From positions 45,041,229-45,105,228 of the forward strand of contig NC_088169.1 of assembly GCF_028769735.1 (NCBI RefSeq): a stretch of 64,000 nt of DNA, written 5' to 3'. This DNA is from Zonotrichia leucophrys gambelii (lineage: Eukaryota; Chordata; Aves; Passeriformes; Passerellidae). This document shows positions 1 through 13,819 of this stretch, one piece after another. Positions within the stretch are counted from its first letter, which is position 1; every line of letters starts with the position of its first letter. The notes beneath the pieces are model-generated. The model had not been told where the DNA came from, searched no databases, and saw nothing but the letters and a program-made list of their open reading frames with translations. Made by a program: the position numbers and the translations under genes.

Positions 1-131
1 TCAGCTGTTTTGTAATACACATAGCACTGATTTAAGGGCGTAAGGTAAGTGTGTCTGGACAGAAATTTTAGACAAAATAAGAGGTCTTTCTGAGAAACAG
101 ATGTGTTGAGTACATATATATACACGTGCAA

Positions 132-149
132 ATATATATATATATATAC
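132..149. repeat. (AT)n microsatellite
   Basis: An alternating A/T run of about nine dinucleotides, preceded by a shorter AT run from about 114. It is a simple repeat with no other visible role. Confidence 0.85.
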
Positions 150-2400
150 AATATAAATATTTTACAATTTTAGTGTTATTGTCTATATTCTAACATATCA
201 GTATTTCTAAATTCAATTCGTGTCTGTCTGTATATTGCTTTTCTTTTGGTCTAGGCTGATAGAAATAGTGTGAAATTGAGTAATGCATTCTACAAACTCC
301 TGAATTAGAACTTTTACTATAAACTGGGAAAATCAAAGTCTATAAAAAATTTCAGAAATTTAAAGCTAGTAGTCAATCAGGAAGGGGTTAGAGGTTGCTA
401 TTATAATGTAAGTACTTCTATAAAGGGAAAAGAAAAATGTGATTTTATGATGTATTAGGCAGGATGTCATAATAGGTAAGAAGGCATTATTGGTATTGTA
501 AAGGATGTGCTTTTTCATGAGTTCCTGGTGTATTATGTGTGGTTCTAGTCATATTCAAAGAAGATACTAAAATGAAGTCTAAAGATCAGGAAGAAACTAT
601 GGTAATTGGGGCATGGAAAATGTGTCTACAGAAGAGAGATTAAAAAAAAAAAGGAATACATAGCCAAATAGATATTGAAAGGACATATGAGTCCTTACAA
701 ATTCATTTTTAGTTAAATGCTAAAAAAAACCCCAAAAAACTAAACAAAACAGAATGTATTTGAACTGAAAAGGGATGTTGGCATGCCATCAAATGCATAT
801 GCATTGATTATAACACCTAGGAAAGGGAAGAAGTTTACAGACTGTCTGAGACTGGAAAGGTCTTCCAAATAGGTGATCAGGCCAACAAAGTTTTTTTTTT
901 AAATAGAACTTGAAAATAAAAAACTTTGTAATTAAACGGGACAGTTCGTGTTAGAAAAGGTACATTTGTGGCAAGTTGGAAAGGAAAGGGCTTTTTGAAG
1001 AAGTTGGAATATGTTTTTTCTACACTTATACTGTATCTCTTCTCTGCCTGAGGGCTTACTGCAGGCTCTCAGGTCAGGTAGGATGTTTTCTCCCTTTATT
1101 GTATAATTTAGGTTCTGAGTTATGTTAATTTCTTTCTTTCTTTTGTTCTGCTTTGTATAGGGGACATGTATCTCCTAGAACATTGTGCAAAGAAGTTCTC
1201 ACATATTTCCTCCTGTTGAGGGGGTCTCCACAGACCATTGGCAGTGCCCTTTATTCTCTTCTTCCTCCCTTTTTTCTTTTTCCCCAAGGAAGATTTGAGG
1301 TTTGGCTTTTGTTCTTTACTGCAAATTAAAGAATTAAAGGTTTTGAGTCAGTGGGTAGTACCATCTGGACCAAAAGTTCTGTAGATCTCTTTTTTTTTCA
1401 ACTAAATATTAAGTGTATTGTAACTCTCAATTTTGAGAATGTAGAAATGTAGATAGTCCCTTTCAGCAATATGCTTCTGTTACTACTTATGAAAATCAAA
1501 TTCATCTCAGTTCCATTACCTCAAAAATACTAGCTAAATTTTCAGCATTTTCAGTAGGACATGGCATGGATTAAGTGGCATACTGCAAAAAAATCTCTCT
1601 GAAATTTCCTAAACTATTCTGTCACTATAAAATTGCTCTGACTTTTCATTTCTCTTATCTCCTTGCTATGCTTAGGATTATCAAATAATTACAATTATTT
1701 CATGTCAAATATGTCTAATGTAAGGTACCTAATCTATCCATAATAACTGAAATAAAGGATTTTGTTTTCTTCTGGATAGGAGCACTTCCTCTGGGATACC
1801 TTCTTAGTTTTTCTGGTGGAAATTGTAGAGTAGGAAAAGAGGTTTATTAATATCCTTGCATAGAGGGGTAACCTTAAGGTATAAATCTATTAGGCTATTA
1901 TTTTTTTTATGCTTTGATTTTTTTACGCTAAGAAAAACATATTTACCAGGAGAAACTCAGAGAAATAGCAGGTGTTTTCTGCCTTAATGGTTAAAACACT
2001 CAAGAGAAGGAACAGGCTTAAAATTTCTACAACACATTAGTTAGCAAAAATTCAAACATGATTAGTATACTCTCCCTCAAACACAGAACCTGACCTGTCC
2101 CACCCTTGTTCACTTTGGAGAAGTTGAGCATCCCGTGAGAATTTCTAATGATCTGTTCCTCACAAGCGGCAAAACCAGGGGAAATCAGAAATTGAAAATT
2201 GGGGATTATGTGGAAATTAGACTTCCAAGTGATTCAGTAATATTAATATTATTCCTGATGGCTTTGAAGAAGATTGCTGCAAGACATACAGCAAGAAATG
2301 TTGATCCTTGAGGCACATGAATGTGCCCAGGAAGAACTTCATCAGTCTTAATGGTTTCTGAATACTGGATCTAGGCTCTGTAAATGATAGGTAAGACTAA

Positions 2401-2442
2401 ATATATATAGATATATGTACATATATATATGTGTGTGTGTGT
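2401..2442. repeat. Compound (AT)n-(GT)n microsatellite
   Basis: An interrupted AT run changes into about six GT units at its right end. Compound AT/GT tracts of this kind are usually polymorphic in length. Confidence 0.8.
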
Positions 2443-3251
2443 CAAGTTCATCCTGCATAACTTTAGGGGATGCAGGTGCTTCGCTTTATGTTTTGCCATT
2501 TAAATAATTTTTTGAACCTATTTGAACGTACACTAATTAATGCAATAAAAAGATAAATCCCTAATCTTTTTCAGGAAAACATTGCTACTCCTATGCATTT
2601 CTACATCATATGTTTTGACACATATTTACAAAATATAAACGTAGAACATGTGTCAGTTTTACATATTTATGTACATACGTTCACAGACAGATTTTACCAA
2701 CTTTGTCCTTACTTAAAATAAATATGAAAATTTAATTTAAAAGTGATATACAAAAATCAATCTTTTATTTTATGATTCTACCCAAGAGGCACTATAACTG
2801 TGTTATGATTTATTAAAGGAAAATGAAAAATGGTGGTTTTTTTTTTATTTTTCAATAATAGACTCACTCACTGGAGCATGAAAAAAAGGTGCAAAAGCCT
2901 TAGAGTGAACTGAATTTGCATGTTTTGGCTACTCGGCGTGACCTGGATTTCATGCCACTGGTGGCTCCTCCAGGTCTTCCTAGAGGAGAGTTTTCATCAG
3001 TTTCTGCCACTAGGTGTCCCTATATGTGTGCGGGAAAATCCTGATGGAGACATTAATTGAAGGAGGAGTAGAAATTGAGCAGGAGGAGTAGAAAAGATGA
3101 TAGTAAATTTCCTTCATGATTTCGAGTTCTGTTTGACAACTGTCTTGCTTGTTACTGAAGAGAAAATATGAGTGGATTCATGATTGTGCAATTATACTTC
3201 AGAGCAAACTTTTTTAAAAAGAAAAATGGAAAATAATAGATATGGCTCTTA

Positions 3252-3301
3252 GATATTATATAGTCTTTTTGATATTATGTAGCCTTTTTGATACTATGTA
3301 T
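3252..3301. repeat. 19-bp minisatellite, about 2.6 copies
   Basis: The unit GATATTATATAGTCTTTTT at 3252-3270 is followed head-to-tail by a copy with two changes at 3271-3289 and by a partial third copy from 3290. The period is exactly 19 bp. It is a short imperfect tandem duplication in otherwise unremarkable DNA. Confidence 0.8.
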
Positions 3302-3735
3302 TTATATTTATATTATATATATCTATAAAAATCAGAAAAAGTCTTCTGAAAACATTTCAGTCTGGTTTATGTTTGGTAAATTTATTATAATTTAAAAATT
3401 ATTCATACCATTTGGTATAAAAAAAGGATTTTCATGTAGTAAACACAATTAATTATGTATGTCAAGAGTGATGAAAAAACGTGTACTGTGATTAGCTTCT
3501 CTAGAACATCTTGATAAATGGGGTGTTTCAAGAATTAAGAGCCTTTGATGGATTGTACAACCCTCTAACCCTTACAGTTAATGTTTAAATAGATCACTAG
3601 TAATGGAAAAGAATGTGGTTTAGAACCCAATTCTTTTCATAATCAAGTGGCTATTAAATGTTATGCAGACATTCTTCCAGTGGGACTGTTGTTTAATCAA
3701 AGTCAGAAGCTATTATGACATGAAAGCTTTTAAAA

Positions 3736-3767
3736 TTATTATTATTATTACCTGATAATAATAATAA
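3736..3767. repeat. Trinucleotide foldback, 12-bp stem, 5-nt loop
   Basis: A (TTA)n run ending at 3750 is followed by the spacer CCTGA (3751-3755) and then by TAATAATAATAA (3756-3767). The 12 bases on each side are exact reverse complements, so the strand can fold into a hairpin. It may have arisen by foldback copying of an ATT microsatellite. Confidence 0.85.
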
Positions 3768-6670
3768 CAAAAAACCCAATAAAAGTAAGAATTAAAAGAG
3801 ATGTTTTCTTTCAGTAGTAATAAATAGGATACTTGAACAGACACCTCAGAGTATTAAATAATCATTTTCTCTGACATCAAAAGGCTGCATGTACAATGAG
3901 AGCAGGATTATACTGATATTGTCCAGAAAACAGGGTCGTTAAGTAGTGTGTTCTCTTTTTCAAAATACAGACCTTTACTTAAAAGACAAGCAAGCAAACA
4001 AACAAGCTTTCATCCTTCTCAATACCATTCAAAACATTACTAGAGAAAAGCTACTTTTCTGAACCCATAATTCCGAGTTTACTTCTCTTGTAGAGAACAA
4101 TAGCTCTTTTTGGGAGATGTCAGCACTGTTAAACACTTTACTTCTGGACTTCTGTATCACACATAGTCTAAGAATTTGGAATTATGGAAAGAGGTTTTAT
4201 TCCAAAGGTATTTACTGTCAGCATAATTTTGTTTGAATGTCTCTACTGGTTTTAAGGGAGTGATGGTTTGAGCTCATAGTCTTCTAATGCAAGAGTGAGA
4301 GTGTTGCAAGTCCACTGCACTGAAAACTTGTGCATTGGTGAATACATTAATTAATCATTATTCCTCATTAACCTTGTGTACTTCAGCACCAATACAGTAA
4401 TCTGGTATTTGTTTTGGATTTCCACTTGTCTATTTTAAATTAAGTTAAATTTAAGCATATCTCCTCAGTTGACAAGACTGAGTTTTCACAGACCAAAAAA
4501 GCTATGAGACAAATTTATGAAAAAAAATAAAACCTGTGTTTAAAGATACTGTGGTGGGTTCCCATAGTCTTCATACCACAGGCTGGGATTAGGCTACTAT
4601 GAGTATATATTGCTTACAATGTTTTTACTGTAGGCAATGGAAGGAGAAGAACTGGTGCTTTATCATTCAATGTAAAGAAATACATGAGATTTGTTAGCAA
4701 GGGATATTAAACATTATTGTGGGCAAGTGGAAAACACAAATAAGAGTCTGTGTTTTATAATCACTAAAATAACTGAGTAATACAAGTGTTTTATTAGTTT
4801 CCCAGTGAAGCTATGGGTTTCAGTGAAAAATGTTAGTGATATATGTCATAAAACTTCTATATTGTGTATAGTCGCTATACAAAGCATAAAGATATCTTGC
4901 AAGACACTAAAGGTACATTATATTGAATAAAAAGAAAACAAAGCTGTCATAACTATATGATATACATTAGTTAAGAATATCAAAATGCCTTGCAAGCATT
5001 GTTTATATGATGCAAGCTATACAAGTTATAATACACCAAGAACCTTCTCACACCTTTTGGTAAAGATCAGTGTAGAGTTAGAATCTTCAGAGGAAAAAAT
5101 TCTGAAGAGCAGTTTATCTCTGCATAGAGAAGGTGTAAAAGTTATGATTTAATGTAATTTCAGCTCTAGATTTCTATACATATCCCTGTGGAATGGAAAC
5201 ATCCTACAAAGTTTAAGTAGAAAGCCACATGGGGTTTTACTATGTTTGTTTCTCTTACGGTGGTACCCAGCAGCTGCAAATGGCATTCTCCACTAGACAT
5301 ATCTGATCAGGTAGCATCAATCCACAGTGCTGTTCTATAACCTGTGACTTAGAGAAAATAATTTGGAGTGAGAATGTCAGTCTTATTGACATCCAGTGGT
5401 AATTGAATACTGGGAAATTGCTTAACTGTACTTGGCTGCCTGTAAATTTGAGGTCACGGTAGAAAAAGCAGATCAAAGAGAGTTGAAAGGGAATATTATC
5501 CCCAGTCTTTATTTCAGGAATGGAAGGAAAATTAGATCTGTTAACTGAAATGTTGCATATGGAATGTCTAATACCTTATTAAATTTATTAATTTCTCAGA
5601 GCTCCCTTTCCTATATCTCATCCAGAATATGAATCAGACTCCTAATATAATAAAATGTTGGAAATATTTTGTCCTTTATATCTTCCTTCAGTCTTTTGTT
5701 TTATTTTGTTTTAATGCAAATTTATTGCTGAAAATTGTGGCAACAAAGAATTTCAGTAAATAAGAGTATCATGCCTAAATTATGACGTCTGCCTTGCCTA
5801 GGATGAGCTTTAGCATTGGAAGTCTCTGTTTCTTTTTTTGCTGTTATACATTGATTAAAATCTCATGTAGATGCTGTAATAAGAAATCAATTTCCTTGCT
5901 TTTTGCTTACATTTTCTTATAAAAGTAATTCCTGTTTATTCGACAAATTGCTTTTTATTAAATGAGAAGATTAAATTTTTATTTATTTCCTTTCATTATG
6001 TATTCCTTTGTTCTTAATAATATTTTTTGCCAGCACTTTTTTTGTTTGCATACACTTTATGGAGCCCAGTGGTTGACCTTCACACCCAAGATGAAATGGA
6101 ATAAGTGTCTTTGTTATGCTGAAGGCAAAGTATAAAAAAACATACAGGAAAATGTTGTCATCCCTTGCCTATTAAATTTGCAGATGTGACAGGATATTCA
6201 GAACAATAACTGCATGTGATTTATCAGTACTGACTGCTGACTGCCACAGTTTAATTTGCTATACTAACACCCAAAATGCTACTGTAAAACATAAACCTTT
6301 TGTTTTACATTCCTCTCTTTGACAAAAACTGATTTAATTGACTCGTGTGTCCCATGTGTTATCTTCATTCAAAATTCCTTGCTGGAAAAATATAGTACAA
6401 TTGTGAAAAACTTTCTGACCCTTCTAAATATGACAAGTATAGAATCTCTAGCCATTTAACATATACTTCTGCTTTCAGCATACTTTCCCAAATAAAGACT
6501 GTATTTCTGAATATCAAATGTATTACTTATGTAGAGTAAAAAGTAACAAATCTTCTCACTTTGCAGAAAAACCCCACCTATTATCCAAATTTCTTTATCA
6601 TTATTTAATATATAATTTTATGTTTCTTTTTTGCAAGTAGGAATAAGATTTGCATGCTGGAAATACACCC

Positions 6671-6758
6671 TTATATATAATATATATATATTATACCCTT
6701 ATATATTCTTATATAGTATAATATATATATAATATATATACATAATACTATATAAGAA
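6671..6758. repeat. AT-rich tract with 14-bp inverted repeat
   Basis: The whole stretch is almost only A and T. The arms TTCTTATATAGTAT (6706-6719) and ATACTATATAAGAA (6745-6758) are perfect reverse complements. The 25-nt spacer between them is itself nearly self-complementary AT. This is a good candidate for cruciform extrusion. Confidence 0.8.
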
Positions 6759-9700
6759 ATTGCTCTGATAATGCCATACAATTTTTCTTCATTCTTTGCA
6801 CACCTGAAAAACTTATTTATTGCCTTGAATACTTGCCTTGAATACTCTTTCGCTAAGGATAGGATTCTTTCAATTGTTTTCATTAATGAAGCTGTTAATT
6901 AAAGCTGCTAGTTTACAGACTGCCAAAGCTTTAAAGAGTTTTCTTAAAGATCCAACATGTATGTTAGATAAATTAGCACCTAAGAAAATGCATCATGTGT
7001 TGTTTATTGTTGTCATTGTCATTTATTCCCTCTTTTTTTTACATAACTTCCAGTAGAAGTTTGTTGATAACAAGAGATTCAAAAGTTAGAGCTTCAGTGA
7101 ACTCATATATTAAATAATATCCTGAGATAAAACTTGTGGATAAGTTCAGGGGCTTGCATGTTTAAAGGGGGACAAAGTGGACTTAGAATATCTGGGAACG
7201 TGAATGAAGAGAATTCCACTCAGAAGAGCCTTCTGTGACACCTAATCCTGAAGAGGCAAGAAATTGTTCCAGTGGGAGATGAGCTGTTCTTACTGGGAAG
7301 ATTCAAGCACAGCAGATAGGTAGTGGAGCATAATTCAAAGGAGGCTTTTCTGCTCGAGGCTGTCCCTGTGCTTAATGGTAAACAGGTGTTAAAAGCCTCC
7401 TTAAGATCTGAATCATCCTCTCAAGAAAGCTATTTCTTTCAGTTGACTATGTCCCTTTATCCCTCAGGGAAAGTAAGTCTCTAAAATAATGTACAGGCTC
7501 ATTTAGGGGCTGAAAGCTAGATGGGAAAAAGTCAGGTTCAGGAATCTATTTTTGGCTATGCCAGAACTCACTAAAAATGAGTAAGCTTCCATGCTGCTAA
7601 CCTCAGTTCTGGAAATTAAAAGAAGCAGCTTACATGAAAGTTCTGCACTATTGTGTTATGTTCTTTAAAGGTTAGTAATAAAAAAAAATAGAGTTTGAGA
7701 CTGTGTCTGTGGGAAGTCTTTAATCATAAACCAGATGAATTAACAACTCTGAGGGACAAAAGATTCTGACACAGACAAAAATTATGTTTGACTGAGTCAA
7801 TCTGCTAAAAGAATTTTTTTTCTTAACCCATATAAATGTATTCCATGATATATTATAATTCAGAACAAGCCTGTTTAAGAGTAAATTAGGCTTACATTTC
7901 TCCTTCACATCTCCCAAAGAAAGTACAATGCATGTGAGAAATTCACATTTTGTTGCTGAGAAGTTGTATGTCTTAAAAGCAGCTCTTGACTTGCAATCTC
8001 TTCATTGTTCTGCTGAGATTTTTCCCAGTGCTGTTTTTGACCTACTAACTTCTCTGCAGTCAATTTCTTTTTGGAGCATGGAGAATCAGAAACAGTACCA
8101 TGTCAAATATTTAACTCTAGCATGGGTGACGTGCCATACGTTCATGTATTATCTACAGCCTAAAATATACCATAGAAACATCTTGTAAGAGATCTTTTCT
8201 TGTCATGTTCTTCAGCATATATGGTCCAACCAGAAACTAATTGACATTATGATGCTTATACCAGTTCAGAGAGTGAGGAATTCCTCCTCCTGACAGCCTT
8301 AACATTATGATTCATTACACCTAACTTGTCCTGATCTCATTCCTTTACATCTTAACTAGATAATGGCACTTAGCACTAATCTAAGGAGGGTGGAAACACC
8401 TAATATAAGGTTAGCCCTGTGCTTTTGTCAGTTATAAAGCTGATTATTGAAAAGCGATTGAAAAAAACTGCTATAAAAAGGCACTGACTTTAATAATGGC
8501 CCAAAGCATATTCAGTCAAAATGCTTTAAATGAATATCAAGGAACTTTGGCGTGGAGCATTGTAGCTTTTTCTTTTTACTTTTTTTAATTATTATTATTC
8601 TTAAAGTATTCTGAAAACTGCTGACAGGAATTTTACTTTGTTTCTTCTTGTTATTCTGTTGTTGCTCCTTTGTAGATTGCGTCATTATTCTCTTTTCTTC
8701 ATAAAGCACCTAATAAGATTTGATTCTGTCATAAATCATATATTTATCTTATGGAATAAAACATAATTTCTATGCTTAAGTTAATATCTTGGGGTGGTTT
8801 TTTTGTTGTTGTTGTTTTATTTTTTTGTTTTTTCTCCAACTCCTTACTTCTGAGTTCCTGTGTAATTTGATACTATATTACTGGGTTTACAACCGAGTAT
8901 TTGGCTCATCTGTCACATATATCTCATTCAAGGAATGTTCTAGGAAAGGTATGCCACTCACACTATTCTAGTTTGTTGGAAAATGTGGTGAGACTACTCC
9001 TTTCAAGTTCAGTGTTAAGAAATTATGACCGAGGAACTTGATAGCATGACTTTAACTGTCCCTTCAAATTGACAGGTTTCAAAATCACACTTATTCTTAC
9101 TTAGGGAAAGTACTATGTGTAGCAGGCTAGGCTTTTATATTCCATAAAGCCAATTATGGATCTAAAAATTTAAAAGTTTTCCTCTTTTGTTTGGCTTTTT
9201 TTCCATTTATAGTAGTCAGTTAACAATCTTTCAAATGATCTGAGCAGCCTTAACCCAGAATTCCACTCCAGGAACGCCTTTTTACTCTGAATGTTTACAG
9301 CATTCAATCCTTTTCAAACCTTAAACAAGAGCAGGGTTACTTTTTCAGTTATATGAATTAACAATATAAAAAGAGCTGTATGCATTTGTGAAGCTTGCCA
9401 TAGTGTTACAAATGTTGGACAGATTCTTCACGGACTGACAACACTGATCAACAAGGTTGTAGTTTCCTTTGGTGACCTTGTTACCAAAGATGTGAAATTA
9501 CCCAGTAAGTGAAGGTAAAGCTTGCAGTTATATCTTCAGGTTAAAAAATACGTTTTTAAAGAACACAGAGTTTTCAAAGATCTGAAAAGATAGTTTTGCA
9601 ATCAAGAGGAAAAACCTCTTTGGTTCTATCAGAATAGAGAGGGTAGATATTATTTCCTTTCTTTCCACTCCACATGCCTATCTTACATTTTCAGTTGAGA

Positions 9701-10757
9701 ATAAGTGATCATAATTATCAGACTCTTGAATATTCTCATGTAAATAAGAACCGGTTCCAGACACTCTGAAGATTAATGTGAGATGAACTTTGAGATCCAG
9801 ATGAATTCTACTGTGTGGCATTATATATTTCCAGCTGATCACTTGTTATGCAAGCTGCTCACCATTAAAATGTCAGGATTTGTAAATGTACCAGACTATA
9901 ATTGCCAAAACTTTTAACTGAATAAGACTTTAAGATTCTGTTTCACAGCATGGAATTTGCTACTTCTTTGGAATTAACTTTGTGATGAGGATAATTTAGA
10001 TTTTTAAAATCACCCAGTAAATATGTACTGAAAAAAATCTGAATACATTCTAAAATACCTACTGCACAGTGAAAAATGCTAAAAAATGGTATTTCCTTAA
10101 TAAATTTCACCAACAGGACAATTTTCATTCTTAAATGCATTTTTTTTCCTGGGGTATACCCTTCTATTATATTTCAATTTTGTCTGTGTTGCAGATATGA
10201 GGTTGTACCAATACAAGGGCAAATACATACACTTGCCTTTGCTTTATATAGCCTATGGTCACATCATATTTCAAAGACAGTATTGCGTTTGCTCCTCTCA
10301 AAGATTTTTGGGGTCAGCCTGACCCTTGAATAAGGTTCTTCTCTGCAGAAAATGGATAGCCTTGTGATAAGAGAAGAAGGTGCTTGCACCATCAGCTCAA
10401 GACACACATCAAGAGGGTGTCTCTGCAGATGGCAGAGTGTGAAGGAAAGTCCTAGAGGTGTAACTCATCTATATGGATATATTTATATGTGTGCATGGGT
10501 ATGTATAGGAGAGCATATAAATATATATCTTCTAAGTATGTCTCTCCTAGATTGTATCTGTAAGCATAACTTCTGGGGGTGGGACAAGCCCTGCTGCACA
10601 GTACTAATGCATCATTCCTCATTCATCTGCCTTCTTTAAGATACTGCACAAGTAGAGAGGAAAAATGATCATACAGCTGCCAAGACACAGTGGCTGCATT
10701 TTTTCTTTGCCTACAAGCAGGGTATGTGAATACAAGGGGAGTTTCTCTACACCCCCT

Positions 10758-11065
10758 TGTGGAAGCCACGGGACAGAGAGAGAGAAATGGCAAGCGTTTC
10801 TCACAGTGGCTTGAGAGAATTTGTAGGGAATATGATGACTTGTTAAGTATAAACAATCTGCAGGTAGTGGTCTTCTACTTCGTCTTTCTGTTCTTCTCAA
10901 GGACAGTGTATGAGGAAGGTGTTTTTGTTAACTAGCCAATCAAATAGAATGTATCGTAGAACTCCATAAAAACCATGCAGTTCTCTTGAATAAAACCTTC
11001 TTTACTCTTTCTACAATACTGCCTCTTGCCTGTTCCTGCGTTATTCTCAATGCAAGAGTGACACT
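10758..11065 (+). mobile_element. ERVK-like solo LTR
   Basis: The stretch from about 10758 to 11065 resembles a short avian ERVK-type LTR that I recognise by its 3' half (glycine-rich, CCAAT, leader and terminal GAGTGACA-like segments). Seen directly: a CCAAT box at 10936-10940, a TATA-like CATAAAA at 10965-10971, and AATAAA at 10989-10994. The AATAAA lies only about 24 bp after the TATA-like box, an arrangement known from alpharetroviral LTRs. The left end is uncertain: TGTGG at 10758 is my choice, and a start near 10724 is possible. The flanks CCCCCT on the left and CCCCAT on the right match at five of six positions, so a decayed 6-bp target duplication is possible but not proven. No internal retroviral genes are attached. 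Confidence 0.65.
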
Positions 11066-13784
11066 CCCCATTACTAATTTGACCCCAGAACAGTAAAGAA
11101 CAACCTGTTCTTCTAGATGAGATTTTTGCACATGCTTGAAGTATGTCATTCCCATGACAGGAAAAAATGAATCAAGAATATGATCAATAGGCTTCCTAAA
11201 CTGAAAGGCTGTGGGGTTAAAAAAGGAAAATTCATGATAAAAGACAATTTTAAAAATTACATTCCTTATCAAGAATACTGTTGAAATTTCACAAATTTTA
11301 ATGAAAAATGAGTTAACACTCATTGAAAAGATACTGGTGAAACAAATCCTGTTTCATCTGTATTGATCATGCTGTTAAAAAATTAATTTTTCTTTCTACC
11401 ATCTTTCAACATTTAGTTATTTTTCTGATGGAGTGCTCGAGTCCTTGAAACCTAGGTTACCGTTTACATTAACTCAATAGCAGTCTGTTGTCACGTGTTT
11501 TGACTCTGCATTTCTATGGCACTCCTTCTGCCTACTGATGTTCCCTAGGTTTAAGTATACAGGAAGCGCAAAACGGACAACTTGCAATCCTGATATGGGG
11601 AAAGAAAAATAAAGCATCAGCAGATTTTACACACGTTTAGATGTGTCTAGTCTGCCATGCCGTCTCCTAGCATGCAATTGGAGCATTTTTCAGCCACACA
11701 AGTGTAGCTGTTTTGGAGATTTTCCAGAAGCTCAGCTTTGAGTCAAAGAGAGAAGTCTACATTTACAAAGAACCATTCACAGCTGTCAGAAGTTAGCTGT
11801 CTGTGGGACTCAAAGTACAGCTGCAGTTTTTCCAGAATACTGACAACTTCTGTGGCAACCAGAGTCTTTCACTAGTACTGGGATTTCTGAAGCTTTATCA
11901 GTGAAATTGTCAATGCCCTCTGCTTGCATATTCCATTTCTGTCAGGTTTTTTTGCTTTTATTGTTTTGTATTCCACAACTTACTGAATTATTTTTCTGAA
12001 GTTAGGGAATTATAAGATATGAACTTTTGAAATTATGTGCTTATTATCTCCAGGGGTTTAGAGTTTTAAGCATCCAGAATGAACAGAAAGCATTAAAGTC
12101 TTTATTTTTGTTTTTCTGAAAAATGTACAATTGTATTTGTAGCCTTTATGAAGAGACAGCAGTAATATTTAAACTAAATAGGAGTCATGGGAATGTATCC
12201 TCCCAATTTTGCTACAGTCAGAAGTATATCCTCCTCTTTTTATTTCTGTAAGGATGCTATCTACAGCTCCATTTCTCCTGCAGATACCCCTAAGTGTTCT
12301 TCATTTTCAGTTCATATTGAATATTCAGAGAAACAAACATATTGTGATATAATGTAGTATAAAGTGCAAGTGCATTTCTCAGAAATGCAATAACCAGAAA
12401 CAAAATGTCTGAGTCATACAACATTTTCTGAAACCTTTTTCTACTCCCCTTCTCTTTTTGCCTCCTTAAAAAGTTTGCAAAATTATAGCAAGGAAATGAA
12501 AAGCAATTGTGAACAGAAACCATACATTCTTATTTCTTCCATGAAGTACATAGTACACATTAGAGTAAGATAAAACAGTATAGGGTAAACACTAACATTT
12601 TTTTATATTATATAACAGAATTTAATCTTAAAGAATATTGTAAGTGGAAAACACAGAGGAAATATCCTACAACAAAGCCAGAGATTCAATCACAGATTTG
12701 ACATGGGTCAAGAATTAAAATCAGGATAGAAATTATGGCATGTATTTTACATCTAAAACAGCTTCAACATGTTATTTTTGCTAAGGTTTTTTTTTTAATT
12801 ATTTTCTTTTCCCTATGAGTAAATCTCATTGTTCTCAAGCTTTCATTTTATATCTGAAAATTTTAGATGTCTGTGCAGAGGGGGCTTATAAACCTAGCCA
12901 AGGAACCTTGCTCCAACTCCTTTTTTTTTACTTTGTGTTACTTGGAAATAGCTGAAAGTGTATGCCAATTCATCCAGGGAATCACTGTTAAAAGGAAGAA
13001 GGGGAGTAAAAAGGGGGAATGACATTTTAAGAATCATGGCTTTTTTTGGGGTTATTCCTGACCCTGATGCACCTCACTTGGGTGTTCTGTATCACTTCTA
13101 ACTTTATTACCTTATTGAGGCTGACCATGTAGTGTAGGAATGTAAAAGACTCCTGAGGAGCTGCAGTGAAAATCTCTCTGAAATCAGGGCTGAGTGTATC
13201 AGCCTGTCAAGCTGCTGTCCTGTGTGCTGCACAGAAACTGACTGTTTTTCAGTGGAAGCGTTTTTATATATCCAGTTTCTCTGAATACATTGATTTTATC
13301 TTTAAAATCTCCTGAATTTTTCTTTTAATTTCCAGGGAAAAAAAAAAAAGAAAAACCAACTATATTCATGGGAAATGAAATGACCTGTAAATGCATGCTG
13401 TCATTAATTTTGATCTTAAAGAAACATTTTTTTTTGAGATCATTTTTCTTCTGGTGTAATAAGCAGATGTCACAGGCCAGTGATTTCATATGTCTCTGTG
13501 AGTCTGATGCACAAGATTTCTTCAGGAAAAGAATCTTTTGGATTTGAATATGTTGCCATATTTTGAGTGGTGCTGCCTTGCTGTATTTAACTATGTATGC
13601 ATCAGGATACCACTCAGTGAAAGTTACTTTCCCTCTGTGTTGCCGTTCCTTGTTCATATATAAAATAGGTTTGGTTAGTTTACACTTCGACTATGTTTTT
13701 TCCTCTTCAATATTTTTTGAAGCCAGATCCAAATTGGCATATTTTAATTGCTCACCATTATAAAGTCTCTGTAAACATTGTAAC

Positions 13785-13819
<35 letters not shown>

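Larger units (their letters stand above)
1..10757. other. AT-rich single-copy DNA without genes
   Basis: No exon, RNA gene or recognisable transposon was found here. Open frames are under 130 codons, lack domain resemblance, and look like chance frames in AT-rich DNA. The block contains several short simple repeats and two foldback sequences that are listed separately. A slightly less AT-rich stretch around 7100-7560 has no repeat signature that I recognise. The block could be intergenic or intronic; nothing in the sequence decides which. Confidence 0.7.

Noticed and set aside
10940..11323. 127-codon minus-strand frame
   Set aside because: It overlaps the antisense side of the ERVK-like LTR and AT-rich flank, and has no recognisable domain.
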